Below, one piece after another: positions 1-11,101 of a stretch of DNA of 64,000 nt. The position numbers and the translations under genes were made by a program. The DNA comes from Cornus controversa (lineage: Eukaryota > Streptophyta > Magnoliopsida > Cornales > Cornaceae): contig CM048849.1 in the NCBI GenBank assembly GCA_026545225.1, positions 34,060,836 to 34,124,835 of the forward strand. The letters are read 5' to 3'. The notes beneath the pieces were generated by a model, which saw nothing but the letters and a program-made list of their open reading frames with translations, ran no database searches and was not told where the DNA came from. The number at the start of each line of letters is the position of its first letter. Within the stretch, counting starts at the first letter, position 1.

Positions 1-359
1 TTATTTGGACCAAACTAGCTTGTTTGATTGACAAGTGGCCGTTATTGGTGAGACTTGTGCAATTAAAGAATATATATAACATATATGAGTTTTAGGTTTC
101 TTTAGAAACCAAGTTTCATCAGGTTGTGAGTCTTGAGTGACGTGCACAAGTGTGTTTCCTAATTGCCTTTGTCCTGCAACTTTACATATGTATATATACA
201 TATATCTATAATTAATTGTTATATTCTTGATTTTTACAAGTTGAGTTTGAATTAATTTTCAACAATTGGTATAAGAGCCATGATTACGGCTAGGATTTTT
301 TATTGTAGAAATCAAAGAAACAAATATAATAGATTTATATATATGTGTGTGTGCGCAAA

Positions 360-420
360 CAACAAACCTTTTATAAAAAAAATAAAAAAACTTTCAAGTG
401 GGTATGTTTATTTGCGCTAG

Positions 421-463
<43 letters not shown>

Positions 464-522
464 TGGCGCTAATAAATATACCCACTTGAAAGTTATTTTT
501 TTATTTTTTATAAATGGTTTGT

Positions 523-527
<5 letters not shown>
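360..527. repeat. Fold-back (inverted repeat) with (TA)n centre, unit 1
   Basis: The left arm (about 360-425) reads AACAAACCTTTTATAAAA through CAAGTGGGTATGTTTATTTG to GACAATA. The right arm (about 456-527) is its near-perfect reverse complement. A (TA)n run sits at the centre. Additional right-type arms follow at about 572-635 and 688-757. A transcript would form a hairpin with arms of about 65 bp. Confidence 0.8.
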
Positions 528-571
<44 letters not shown>

Positions 572-643
572 TGTCCGGCACTAATAAACAAAACCACTTG
601 AATTTTTTTTTTTTTATAAAAGGTTTGTTGTTTGCACACACAC

Positions 644-693
<50 letters not shown>

Positions 694-1788
694 TCTGGCC
701 ATCACTGTTCGCTAATAAACGTACCCACTTAAAAGTTTTTTTTATAAAAGGTTTGTTGTTTGCTTTAAAACGTTGCTTGGTACATGTATGGACATATATA
801 TATATTATCAATATGTCATACACACACACACACACGTAAAGCACACCCCCACATTCATATGTTTTACAATTGATTTGGGCCAAACTTGTTTGATTGACAT
901 TTGGCAGTTGTGAGTCTTGAGTGACGTGCACATGCAAGTGTGTTTACTAATTGCCTTTGTCCAATAACTTTACATGTGCATATAGATATATCTATAATTA
1001 ATTGTTATATTCTTGATTTCTACAAGTTGAGTATGCATTAATTTTCAGCAATTGGTATCAGAGCCATGATTAGGGCTAGGATTTTTTATTGTAGAATCAA
1101 ATAAAAAAATTTAATAGATTTATATATGTGTGTGTGTGTGTGAGCAAACAACAAACCTTTTGTAAAAAAAAAAAAAAATTCAAGTGGGTATGTTTATTAG
1201 CGCCAGACAATATATATATATATATATATACAACAACCCTTTTATAAAAAAATAAAAAAAAACTTTGAAGTGGGTATGTTTATTAGTGATAGACAATATA
1301 TATATATATATATATATATAAAGTTCTTTTAAAAAAAAAGATTTGTTGTTTGCTTTAAACCATTCTTGGAAATTGTTAGGACATGTATAAATTTTATCAA
1401 TATGTCATATATATATACCCACAGATAAAACACACCCTCCATATTCACATGTTTTACAATTGGTTTGGGCCATACTTTTTTGATTGACAAGTGGCGGTTA
1501 TTGGAGAGACTTGTGCATTGAAAGAAAATATATAACACATATGAGTTTTTGGTTTTTTTACAAACCAAGTTTCAGCCGGTTGTGAGTCTTGAGTGACGTG
1601 CACAAGTGTGTTTATTAATTACCTTTGTCCAGCAACTTTACATGTGTATATATACATATATTTATAATTAATTGTTATATTCTTGATTTCTACAAGTTGA
1701 GTATGCATTAATTTCCAACAATTGGTATCAGAGCCATAATTAGGGTTAGAATTTTTTATTGTAGAAATCAAAGAAACAAATGTAATAG

Positions 1789-1838
<50 letters not shown>

Positions 1839-1859
1839 GTGTGTGTGTGCGCGCACGCA

Positions 1860-2054
1860 AACAACAAACCTTTTATAAAAAAATAAAAATAAAAACTTTC
1901 AAGTGGGTATGTTTATTAGTGCCAGACAATATATATATATATACATACAACAAACCTTTTATAAAAAAAAGAACTTTCAAGTTGGTATATTGTCTGGCGC
2001 TAATAAATATACCCACTTGAAAGTTCTTTTTTTCTTTTTTATATATGGTTTGTT
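1860..2054. repeat. Fold-back arms, unit 3
   Basis: Two left-type arms (about 1860-1930 and 1947-1989) are followed directly by a right-type arm (about 1987-2054). The shared cores are CAAGTGGGTATGTTTATTAG on the left and its complement on the right. A further right-type arm lies near 2105-2175. The arms are diverged copies of the unit 1 arms. Confidence 0.7.
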
Positions 2055-2198
2055 GTTTGCACACACACACACAAACACACACAAATATATATATATATAT
2101 AGTTTTTGTCCGGGCATTTGCTAATAGACAAGCCACTTAAAAGTTTTTTTTATAAAAAGGTTTGTTGTTTGCTTTAAAGCATTGCTTGGTACATATAC

Positions 2199-2230
<32 letters not shown>

Positions 2231-2649
2231 CATATATATATATACACTCATGTAAAACAAACCGCCACATTCACATGTTTTATAATTTATTTGGACGAAA
2301 CTAGCTTGTTTGATTGACAAGTGGTCGTTATTGGTGAGACTTGTGCAATTAAAGAATATATATGACATATATGAGTTTTTGGTTTCTTTAGAAACCAAGT
2401 TTATCAGGTTGTGAGTCTTGAGTGACGTGCACAAGTGTGTTTACTAATTGCCTTTGTCCCGCAATTTTACATGTGTATATATACATATATCTATAATTAA
2501 TTGTTATAATCTTGATTTCTATAAGTTGAGTATGCATTAATTTCCAACAATTGGTATAAGAGCCATGATTAGGGCTAGGATTTTTTATTGTAGAAATCAA
2601 AGAAACAAATATAATAGATTTATATATATATGTGTGTGTGCGCGCGCGA

Positions 2650-2711
2650 ACAACAAACCTTTTATAAAAAAAAATAAAAAACTTTCAAGTGGGTATGTTT
2701 ATTTGCGCCAG

Positions 2712-2768
<57 letters not shown>

Positions 2769-2827
2769 TGGCGCTAATAAATATACCCACTTGAAAGTTA
2801 TTTTTTTATTTTTTATAAATGGTTTGT

Positions 2828-2831
<4 letters not shown>
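2650..2831. repeat. Fold-back with (TA)n centre, unit 4
   Basis: Same inverted repeat as at 360-527: left arm about 2650-2716, (TA)n of about 45 bp, right arm about 2761-2831. A second (TA)n and the start of another right arm (2876-2905) follow, and then the array stops. Confidence 0.8.
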
Positions 2832-2880
<49 letters not shown>

Positions 2881-3284
2881 TGTCTGGCATTAATAAACAA
2901 AAACCACTCGATTCAACTTGTGAGTACCACACCCTATGTGAGGTGATTTCGACTATTCTCTGTGAATTGGAGAAAAATATTTAATACTCTGAAAATATCC
3001 TATCCTATTTTTACTAATGAAATTTTCTCACTTTCTGACAATTCATCATCTACCAAGATACCAATATTTCCAAAGATACCAATACTTTGTGATATACTGA
3101 CTTGTCCAAAGCACAAGAGGGGATTCTAACTAGCAATGTAATAAGGCTACTTCGCTAAAGATCAAGACTTAAAAATGAACTAACTAATAATATTGTAATT
3201 TTTTTTAGATTAAACCATATGTATTACAAACATACTGAAACACACACATATATAAAAACATCATAACTAAAAATATAAAAAATA

Positions 3285-3288
<4 letters not shown>

Positions 3289-3337
<49 letters not shown>
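3289..3337. repeat. (TA)n microsatellite
   Basis: Pure TA run inside duplicate A; its counterpart in copy C is at about 11546-11588. Comparable TA runs occur near 12809-12854, 29660-29696 and 50383-50418. Confidence 0.9.
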
Positions 3338-3339
<2 letters not shown>

Positions 3340-3614
3340 AATGTGCATCCGTAAAACCGTGAAAGAAGCAAGTTCTTATTCAGTGCATGCTCATGCACGT
3401 GTCTATAAAGGGAACATTTGCCAGATATAATTGAGAATCTAAAAAAATTATTAAAAAGTTGGCAAAAAAAAACAGATATAGATGGACTTAAGTGCATTAA
3501 GATTTTTTTTATTCTCTTCAACAAAATTTGCATTCCATTTCTTTAATCAAATTCTATTTTTTTCTTCGTCAAAGTTCTCTTTTCTATATATATATATATA
3601 TATATATATAGATA

Positions 3615-3787
3615 GGGCAATGCTATACGTCATGAAAATATTTCATGAATTTTTATCTTGAATGATGTGCCAATTAAATGGTGAGTTAATGTTGGTGGGA
3701 TTCCCCCATACACAGAATTCCAATGATATTATCACCTGCCACATCATTCTAATTAATGATAAAATTTCATGACTTTTAGCATTTCTC
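3615..3787. mobile_element. MITE-like inverted-repeat insert
   Basis: The ends are imperfect inverted repeats: the left starts GGGCAATGCTATACGTCATG, and the right end read backwards gives GAGAAATGCTAAAAGTCATG. Length is about 173 bp and there is no coding capacity. AT-rich repeats flank both sides (TATATATA). The paralogous copy C lacks it: there the flanking TTCTT and TTTATTAAGTAATAGG parts are contiguous near 11850. This is an occupied-site versus empty-site pair and supports insertion after the duplication. The superfamily cannot be fixed from the ends alone. Confidence 0.65.
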
Positions 3788-5146
3788 ATATATATATTCT
3801 CTTGTCTTTATTAAGTAATAGGTAAGATTGGAATAGACTCCACAACTACAGTTGTTAGGGTAACTATTTTGTGGAGACCTTAAAAATTAAAAACAACGTG
3901 TTAAGATGGATGGTAAAAATGATTAAGCCAGACATGCATGATTAATAATTAACGTGTAAGAGAAACTAAAAGTGGTGTATAGTGTTATAAAATACTACAT
4001 GAACATCTATTGTCGGACAAAAGAAGCATGTGACATTGGATTCAGATGTTACGGCCATACAAAATGTAGATCCATAGAAACTTTTAGGAAAATAGTTTTT
4101 TGTTTTTTTTTATGAAAAGTAAAAGGTAAAGAAGTTGACCAAAAGTAATTAGAGATCATTTTAAAAATTAAATTTCATAGAGAAAATGAATTAAATGGTA
4201 AAAAAGAACACGTATGAGATAAAAGCAAGAATGGTAACAATGATTAAAAAAGAAAAAAGAGAAGAAAAAAGTAAAAATGGCAAATGTTAGTGGTCACCGA
4301 ATTTCAATCCATATACTCTCTTTTTTTATCGCATTTCACGCATGCATGCATGCAGTTACATGCATGTGATAAAAATTTTGATTAAAATATTGTGGGTGGG
4401 TCTCTTACCTATTAGAAGTGCAAGTTTGGTAGTATTGCTATAACTTCTAATAAGTATTTTTTTTCTTTGACTATTAAAACGGTATTGCTTCTAGAAGATT
4501 AAATAGCATTAGGCGATAAAATTCGTAAAACATTTTCCATAAAAAGCTCTGACTTTTAATTTTTACTAAATCTATAGGAGATCAATATAAAGCCTGAAAA
4601 AAACACAAAACAAAAACAAAACCAAACTACACAGGCCAAGGCCTCAAATTAACTTCATGAATGTGTAGGTATTGACTCTTGTGCAAATGCATATTTGTAA
4701 AAGAGCTCATCTACAAGAGGACTTGTCAGACATGACGCTCAAAAAAAAAATCAGTAAAATTATACTCCTTTCATTTCAAAATTCTTGTTCCAATAGAACA
4801 CAAGGAGTATAATCCTTACGAATTGTCAGAGAATTATATATATATACACATGTGTGTGTGCTCTTGCGCACGCAATTATGTAAATACTCACACACACTCA
4901 CAAATGTTGAGTGCGGGACTCACAGCTCTCATCTCTCCTTTGAAGGAGGACAGGTTACACCAGCTGAAATATTTGTCCAATGATAACTATATTGAGAGTT
5001 GACTAGCAAAAATAGTAAAAATAGTGCTTTTTGTGATTATTGTTCAGTAGAATTACTTCGTCTTTTAAAGTGGGAGGTTGAGAGTCTTAGATTTCTACAG
5101 GAAATGAGGATCGAAATTGTGTGGATAAAAAGGGAAGATGGCATGG

Positions 5147-5155
5147 CTATTTATA
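5147..5155 (-). promoter_or_regulatory. TATA box of the lectin promoter copy without a gene
   Basis: On the minus strand this reads TATAAATAG in the same context (GGTTATAAATAGCCATGCC) as the lectin promoter at 13335-13343. Downstream on the minus strand the copy soon diverges from the functional leader, and no lectin exon follows before the Copia array. If active, it would drive a non-coding transcript towards 2907. Confidence 0.55.
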
Positions 5156-6075
5156 ACCATAGTGGTCAATGGCAACATAGGAGTCAACCGAAATACTCTT
5201 TCTCTCTCTCTCTCTCTCTTTCGGGGTAAGATTAGTAATTATGAGCAGAGGGGGTGATTAATCAAAATAATCATCTTTTAATAGTAAATGATTTTGAATG
5301 GGTTATAAACAATAGTAGTGCAAACGAGCTGTGAGCGTTGCATTGTTCCAACTCGTAATTCAATAGATCAAGTTGTCTCACTCTTGATAGTAATTGATAG
5401 CGTTAGGGTTTTGGTAGACATCATTATAATCATTTTTATTTCGCTCCAAACATAAATGTTCTAGATGTACTTTTTGGTGGATATGAAGGGATTAAATGTC
5501 CTAGATATACTTTTTTTTTTTCTTGAATTAATAAAAATGTTTTGGGACACAAGAGGGGAATCTTAACCATTATGTAATTAGCATTTTGAGCGCTAAATCA
5601 TGCATTTATGGAGTTAGGTAATAATAATGTGCAGGTCAAATGAATGATGCTTAGGTCGTTTTCAATGGAGTCCTCAAGAGTACTAGAGAACAAAATTACT
5701 TCTTCAATTAAGTCCTCACACTCTTAATTTGTGAAAGAGTCGGTTCACACTAATTTAAAATTCACAAAATTCAAACTCAACTTGTTTATCACACGAACTC
5801 AAAATCATTCTCAAATTCAACTTATTTGCTTAATTAGTAAATTAGTTCGATTTGAATTATACTTCAGTCGGTTTTGAATTATTAATGAACAACTTGACTC
5901 ATTTGTAATTATAACAAAGAGAGCCATAGTAAACTAGAAAAATAAGGCAAATAAATATTTATTAATTGATTTGGCGCTTCTTCAATCAAAAATGTAGAAA
6001 TCAATTTACCAAAAAAAAAAGAATGTAGAAATCAACAATAAAACTATGTCATATGATTATAAACCATTCCATTGA

Positions 6076-6229
6076 TTAAAAGTCATATGAGGAGAGGCCA
6101 ATTTAGATTTTGGACTCTAGAGAGCAAGTGTTACGGGGTAAAACCATTACATTGATTAAAATGCTTTGAAGGCATCACGGAGTTGAGGAGGCTACATGAG
6201 AACGAGAACAAAAAGTTCGTTCAAGATAC
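6076..6229. other. Stretch without recognised gene
   Basis: Short spacer with two near-identical copies of AAACCATTNCATTGATTAAA at 6061 and 6141, 80 bp apart. It probably includes the eroded end of the retroelement fragment that follows. Confidence 0.4.
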
Positions 6230-8524
6230 CCCGAGTTGCTCACTACTTGAGGCATGTTTCTAACTTTGAGGACAAAATTTCTTGAAGGTGGGGGGAAGCT
6301 ATAGAGACCGGGTCAAATTTTGACCGATTTTTATTTTATTCATTATTTTTACCATAAATGCATTTTAAATTATGTTTAGCATGTTTTAAGTCTGGAAAAT
6401 ATGTTTGAAAACTTGTTTAAAGGTTTTGAGAAGTTTTGGGATCGTTTGGCAAAATTTAAGAATTTTGGGTTTATGGGACACAGGACGCGGGTTAGGTGGA
6501 CCCGAAAATCTGAAAAAAATTTTGAAAAATAATTATTTTTGGTCTTAGACAAAATAAAATATTTAAAGAGTTAAGGAAACGATTTCGAAACCGTAGCCGC
6601 TTTTGGGAGGGTATGTTAAGCAGCCTAGGGGCATTTTGGTCATTTTGTCACCTAGATACTTTTAAATATCTATATTGCAGAGATATATCTCATTCTCTCT
6701 TTACCAAACACACATCAAGCTCTTTTTCTTCTCTCTCACTTCATCTCTCTTCCTTCTCTCTTCATTTCGGAGGCCGTAGGCTTAGATTCGAGAGTTGTGA
6801 GTGAAGGACAACTTGTAGCACAGGTCAAGGGCTTCAGTTTGAACTGAACAAACTTGGATTTCGGTAAGGTAGATCTTGGAGGAATTTTTGGAAATTACTA
6901 TAAAACCTTCAAATTTGAGGCAGGGGTGTTTCTTCATTCTTAGTCATCGATTCTAGAGTTTTAGTGAGTTTGGAGAGGTTTTAGTTGAGTTAGCACGTGT
7001 GAGAGAATTGGTGGGGCTGTGATTATATATATTTTCTTCTTTTCTTATAATTTCTACATGTTAGTTAAGTTCATGTTGTTATATATGATATGTTGAATAT
7101 ATACATGCAATGTGTACAAAATTAGAACATGTCTAGCTATGATGTGATTTTTATGCATATGTTAATTATGTGCATAAGTGTGAGCATATATGTGGTTATG
7201 GAAGTATATGAAGATTAAATGCGTTCTAGACTTAATTTTAGCATGAAGGTGCATTAGAAAAATATGAAAAATATATGTTATGTGATATATGTGCTTAAAA
7301 TTCATATATAGATAATTGCTGAAAGATTGTCTAAGTGAGCCGTACATGGGGTTCGGACTTGCCCAACCATGTCATGGAAGTGGTATACTTATCCACTAGG
7401 GTATGGCCGTCGAAGTTGCCCCATCATACCAATGCTAAGGCATAGAATTCAAAAATTGTCTATAAACCTTGTGAACGTCGGAGTTGTCCACTCACATTTG
7501 GCAAAACCAATATATTGTCGGGGTTGTATGATTCTTCGAAGTTGTCCAAATCATACAAGTGTCATCAAAATTGACCAACACCACATGATTGTTAGAGATG
7601 ACCAAACATACATATGGGTCGGTGTCAGGTCGATGTCTAGGCGGGTTGGGCCATTCCTACTAAGTTAGTTGATTTGCTTACCCATTTTCCCCCAAACCTT
7701 ATTACAGATAAGGCACCGATAACGGACGAGACTTTAGTATCTAAGTGGAGCTCCTTGTAGCTTTTGGCGTATTTTTGGATATTGTGCGTATGGTTATCCA
7801 TGCCGGTATGTGGCATGTGGACTTAGTTGAAATTGTAGTTATGGTAGAACTACTTGTATAGTTCATTTGAATCCTTGTATGTATAGACAATGAGGATGAC
7901 GTATGGATTTTGGGATGATATGTAAAAATTTGGACCAAAGAGTTGTTTTTAAGAATGTATGTAAAGTTTTATGTTGTTCCTTTAAGTTGAGACTTGGAGA
8001 ATTTGAGAGAAACTTGTCTAAGTGTATGTTATGGTTTACATTTATCAAATGTATGATGTTTTAACTTTTCAAATATATTGAAATGTTGTATGGATGAGCC
8101 TAAGGACTTAGGATGTTTAATTAAAGTGAATGGTATGGATTGTGATCACTTGAGAGAAAGGCAATGATTGCAGGTCGAGTGATTACGATGCATCGTAATT
8201 GTGTGGAGAATTCGATGAAAAACAGAGTCTTTCGCAAGATGTTACGCAACATCTGCGATGTATCGTAACCAGCATTACGATGTATCGTAATTCATGGCTG
8301 GGTTGCACATTAGAGATGTGTTTGGATAAGTGTGGGAGGTCAAGTGTGAGGCCCATTAGGATTGGTTGATGTTGAATTGTACACATATATGTACATCTAT
8401 GTGACTAAGCTTCCACGATAAATTAAGGGATTAGATTGTTCACTAGGGCTTAATGGAAGGGAATACACTAGAGACCCGAGCAAGGGGATAGAGTCTCCGA
8501 TGACTCAAAAATCGGTGCGTAACA
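6230..8524 (+). mobile_element. Ty3 (chromovirus, Tekay-like) fragment: pol tail, polypurine tract and 3' LTR
   Basis: About 6230-6299 shows the characteristic end of a chromovirus polyprotein (GAGGACAAAATTTC) followed by a purine-rich GGTGGGGGGAAG tract. The LTR then starts near 6300 (ATAGAGACCGGGTC) and ends near 8524 (GGTGCGTAACA), about 2.2 kb. The repeated phrases GTCGGAGTTGTCC and CGAAGTTGTCC around 7400-7600 are typical of such long LTRs. A pyrimidine-rich run at 6715-6765 may mark the transcript start region. It is a partial, non-coding relic. The lineage call rests on the terminal pattern only. Confidence 0.65.
8182..8291. repeat. Cluster of 16-18 bp palindromes in the LTR
   Basis: ATTACGATGCATCGTAAT at 8182-8199 is a perfect 18-bp palindrome. 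Near-copies lie at 8254-8268 (GCGATGTATCGTAAC) and 8274-8291 (ATTACGATGTATCGTAAT). A separate inverted pair GATGTT/AACATC lies at 8239-8254. The cluster is about 230 bp from the LTR 3' end. Confidence 0.85.
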
Positions 8525-8934
8525 AATTAATTATAGGTTTATTAGCCAAGTCTATTCTTATCCTCCAAATATTCCTTATTAATAATTAATTGCACCCAAA
8601 TTAGGTTTTTTTTTGTTAATGAGATATTAATATACATGAATAAATAAATAAATAAATATATATATATTATATCATCTTTAGAATGTATATATGCTCATAT
8701 ATTATATACAAGTCATTGAATTCTTTAAAGTCTCTAATTTTTGGGTTTGAAAAAAATGAAGAAATGATGGAGATTTATGGAGAGAATGAGGGGTATTTTG
8801 GGTTTTAAGATTAAATGGTCACTCATTATCAATTATTTTTTAAATTTGGTCATTACTCACCTTTTATTGAGTTTAAGGTCACCAAAAAGCAATATTTTTT
8901 TCAATTTTGATCACTGAACTCTAATTTTCCCTTA
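8525..8934. other. AT-rich stretch without recognised gene
   Basis: It contains a (TAAA)n-(TA)n run near 8638-8672 and a short dispersed-repeat-like phrase GGTCACTCATTATCAATTA...GGTCATTACTCACC near 8817-8866. I see no coding potential. Confidence 0.5.
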
Positions 8935-9480
8935 TTTAATTATCATTTTAAGGACTCAATCATGCATTTATATAATTTGGTGATAATAATGTGTGTAGTT
9001 CCAATGAAAGATGACTATTGTCACCAAGGGCGGGGCGGTGTAGCCTATTGTACTTTCTCATCTTTTAAAATTGAAGGTCGAGTCTCAAGTCTTTATAAGA
9101 GCAAAATAGACGTGTGAGTGTGTTTATTATCAATGTAAAAATAAAAATAAAAAAATAAATATATAAAAAGACACAACTATTGTCCCTAGAGTATTTTAGA
9201 ACAAAAATACTTCTTCAATCGGGTCCTGACACTTTCTTTGTGAAAGATTCCACTCCTCTAATTTGAAATCCACAAGATTCATATTCAGATTTTTTATTAA
9301 ACGGACTCAAAACCAAAACTCAAGCTCGACAGGTTTATTTAGTAAAGAATCATTTATGACTAACTTAACTCGTTTGCAATTCTAATAAAGAGAGCCAAAA
9401 TAACCTAAAATAACAAAGCAAATAAATAATTGTTAATTAATTTGGCCCTCAATCAAGAATGTAGAAATGACCGCACGGTT
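8935..9480. repeat. Duplicate copy B of the lectin upstream flank
   Basis: It is a diverged copy of 5570-6075 and 15066-15600. Shared phrases are ATCATGCATTTATATAATTTGG, GGTGATAATAATGTGTGTAG, CAAAAATACTTCTTCAATCG, ATTTGAAATCCACAAGATTC and ATCAAGAATGTAGAAAT. It implies that at least three lectin-locus units once lay in tandem. Confidence 0.7.
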
Positions 9481-10290
9481 GTGCAGTAATTAACAAATAC
9501 TTTTTAATTGACGATCTATGCTTTTAAAAAAAATTTCCTTTTTGAATTGTTTTAGGCAAAGGTAAGATTGCTTTTAAGGTAAGATTAAGCATGTAATTGA
9601 ATTTAACAAGTTTGTAGTGCATTTTGGTTTTGGAGTTGGAACGCAATTTCTAACTTGATCGAAACTAAAGTGAAATATACATTTCTTTTCAAAATCATGT
9701 TTAGATCAGCTTGAAATTGTAACATGGGACAAGCATGTTGGTTAATTTGAAAAAACAAAAAACAAAAACCAGGGGCAACATGTCACAACCACTTCTTAAT
9801 TATTACAAATACTCACTTTCATGTTAAAGCTCATGCTCACACTTTTCGATCAGAAAACATCTACGCATAAGTGCCAATAACTTTTTTTTCTTTACTTCGC
9901 ATACTGTTTCCGATTTTTATAACGAGTGTTTACACACTTAAGAAGCATACACACATATAAAATAAATTGCCAAAGGCTTCAACCCGCTCTACAAGTAGAA
10001 CCACTAACATCCATTATATTGAAAATCAGATAATAACACAAATTTTATTACACAACTGACATTATTTTACAAAATACACGCATATATTTTCAAGCACATT
10101 ACACACCGAAACATAAAATCACACAACGGAAAACAAGTTTGTGTTGCCTTCACCACTTTGAGCAAGCTTTAAGGACAACACAAAGCTTCCATGTAACTGC
10201 ATATTTATTTTATCCCATGAAAATGCAGTTAATTATTTATTACTAATACTATTAATTATAAAGTTGATCATGATCATATATTGTCCAAAT
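9481..10290. other. Downstream flank of the lectin gene, no gene seen
   Basis: AT-rich sequence without an open frame that I can support. It may contain an older 3' flank of the lectin unit, but no second copy in the window confirms this. Confidence 0.4.
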
Positions 10291-10300
10291 TTTATTTATT
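10291..10300 (-). terminator. Likely poly(A) signals of the lectin gene
   Basis: On the minus strand there are two overlapping AATAAA hexamers about 55 bp past the stop codon; a further AATAAA lies near 10204-10209. A 25-bp phrase (GATCATGATCAT..TTGTCCAAAT) occurs twice here, at about 10266-10290 and 10329-10352, as a small duplication next to the stop codon. Confidence 0.5.
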
Positions 10301-10352
10301 ATAATATAATATATTATAAAGTGGAACATGATCATGATCATCATTGTCCAAA

Positions 10353-11095
10353 TCACAAGAGATGTCCTCCAATCGCATTGACACGATCAGTACTGCTCCT
10401 TCCAAAGAATTCAATGGTATAGCCTGGCTGGCTTTCAAAATACTTTCCTCTCTCTCCTGTACCATATTCTTTACTATTACCCAAATTGGTTGTGAATTTA
10501 AGGTATTGGATGACAATAGGAGTGGATCCATAGTAACCTGTCACTGAATTGAGATACTCGCCGTCCTTTAGATTCATGGTCTGTAAGATTCAAATAAAAA
10601 AAGAAGGATAACCTGAGTACCTGTGCTCATAATTAATTAATGATGATTGAGACTAATTCTTCTGGACAGAAGTAACACTTGGGAAATGAGACTAATTCCT
10701 CATTTTTGAAAGGAGGTATTACACTTTTCGAAAATGAGACTAATTTCTCTAGACACATATAATACTTCACAAGTTAGGTGCGTCAGATAAGTTTAAATAT
10801 AATACTTGTGTGAGTATATTTTTTTATTTTTACCGTGAGGAATAAAAGTAAAAAAATTGAAATACTCGAATGGACTTACTGGGCATTGTTTTCCGCCTGA
10901 ACCACCATGCGTTGAACCCGTTACTTTATCTCCCCCCGTTCTATAGTCGATTTGAATGGAAATAATTTCCGTATCATCTTGGTTCGTGAATATTGTTATG
11001 TTATCCACACGGTCATATTTTTTGTCATCCCATGATTCTCCTTTAGTGTCTCCGAATGGCCCCCAGTCTTTTGCAGCTGCCCCAATGGAGTCCAT
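10353..11095 (-). CDS. Jacalin-related lectin, single domain, two coding exons
   Basis: Coding exons are 11095-10880 and 10580-10353; the intron 10879-10581 has a GTAAGT donor and a TTACAG acceptor, phase 0. The predicted protein is about 147 residues, the usual size of one jacalin beta-prism domain. Recognisable family motifs: WGPFGD near residue 11 (the GPWGG strand), WDDKKYDRVDNITI, the GGSGG turn near residue 66, LKDGEYLNSVTGYYG near residue 76, and IEFFGRSSTDRVNAIGGHL at the C-terminus. GRSSTDRVNAIG corresponds to the GxxxD sugar-binding loop of mannose-type lectins, with S-T-D in the binding positions. No signal peptide is visible, so it is probably nucleo-cytoplasmic, like inducible jacalin-related lectins. 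The ATG lies six bases inside the exon after a 5'-UTR intron acceptor (AACCAG at 11107-11102). No break is seen; it may be functional. Confidence 0.85.
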
Positions 11096-11101
11096 GAAGC
11101 T

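Larger units (their letters stand above)
1..2906 (+). repeat. Tandem array of four Copia-type LTR-tail / primer-site / leader units
   Basis: Four head-to-tail units repeat the same order: an LTR-like tail ending in ..CCAACA or close to it, then a primer binding site ATTGGTATCAGAGCC (complementary to the 3' end of initiator tRNA-Met, usual for Ty1/Copia), then a leader that turns into fold-back arms and (TA)n runs. Primer sites begin near 266, 1052, 1722 and 2551, so spacing is about 786, 670 and 829 bp. No gag or pol lies between units. This looks like a tandem array of miniature (TRIM-like) elements sharing LTRs; that reading is inference. Every open frame here encodes Tyr-Ile repeats from (TA)n and is not a gene. 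The array ends abruptly where the lectin-region duplicate begins. Confidence 0.75.
2907..6075. repeat. Duplicate copy A of the lectin promoter/intron region
   Basis: From about 2920 (GAGAAAAATATTTAATACT) to 5340 this tracks 11205-13520 closely. After a unique stretch, 5570-6075 matches 15066-15600 and, more weakly, 8935-9480. Shared landmarks are the AT microsatellite at 3289-3337, the block beginning GTGGGTGGGTCTCTTACC, and the TATA region near 5150. Copy A therefore corresponds to the leader intron, promoter and upstream flank of the lectin gene on the minus strand. It contains no jacalin coding exons. Relative to copy C it has a ~170-bp MITE-like insert and lacks the stretch equivalent to about 13015-13275. 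No gene is supported inside it. Confidence 0.85.

Noticed and set aside
1051-1065. TTGGTATCAGAGCC-type motifs as parts of tRNA genes
   Set aside because: They are primer sites complementary to the tRNA 3' end right after LTR tails; no cloverleaf surrounds them.
345-2946. Many short ORFs encoding Tyr-Ile repeats on both strands
   Set aside because: They are translations of (TA)n microsatellites and fold-back arms; codon content and position follow the repeat, not a gene.
7369-7668. 99-codon ORF in the Tekay LTR
   Set aside because: It sits wholly in LTR sequence with repeated GTCGGAGTTGTCC phrases; no protein family recognised.
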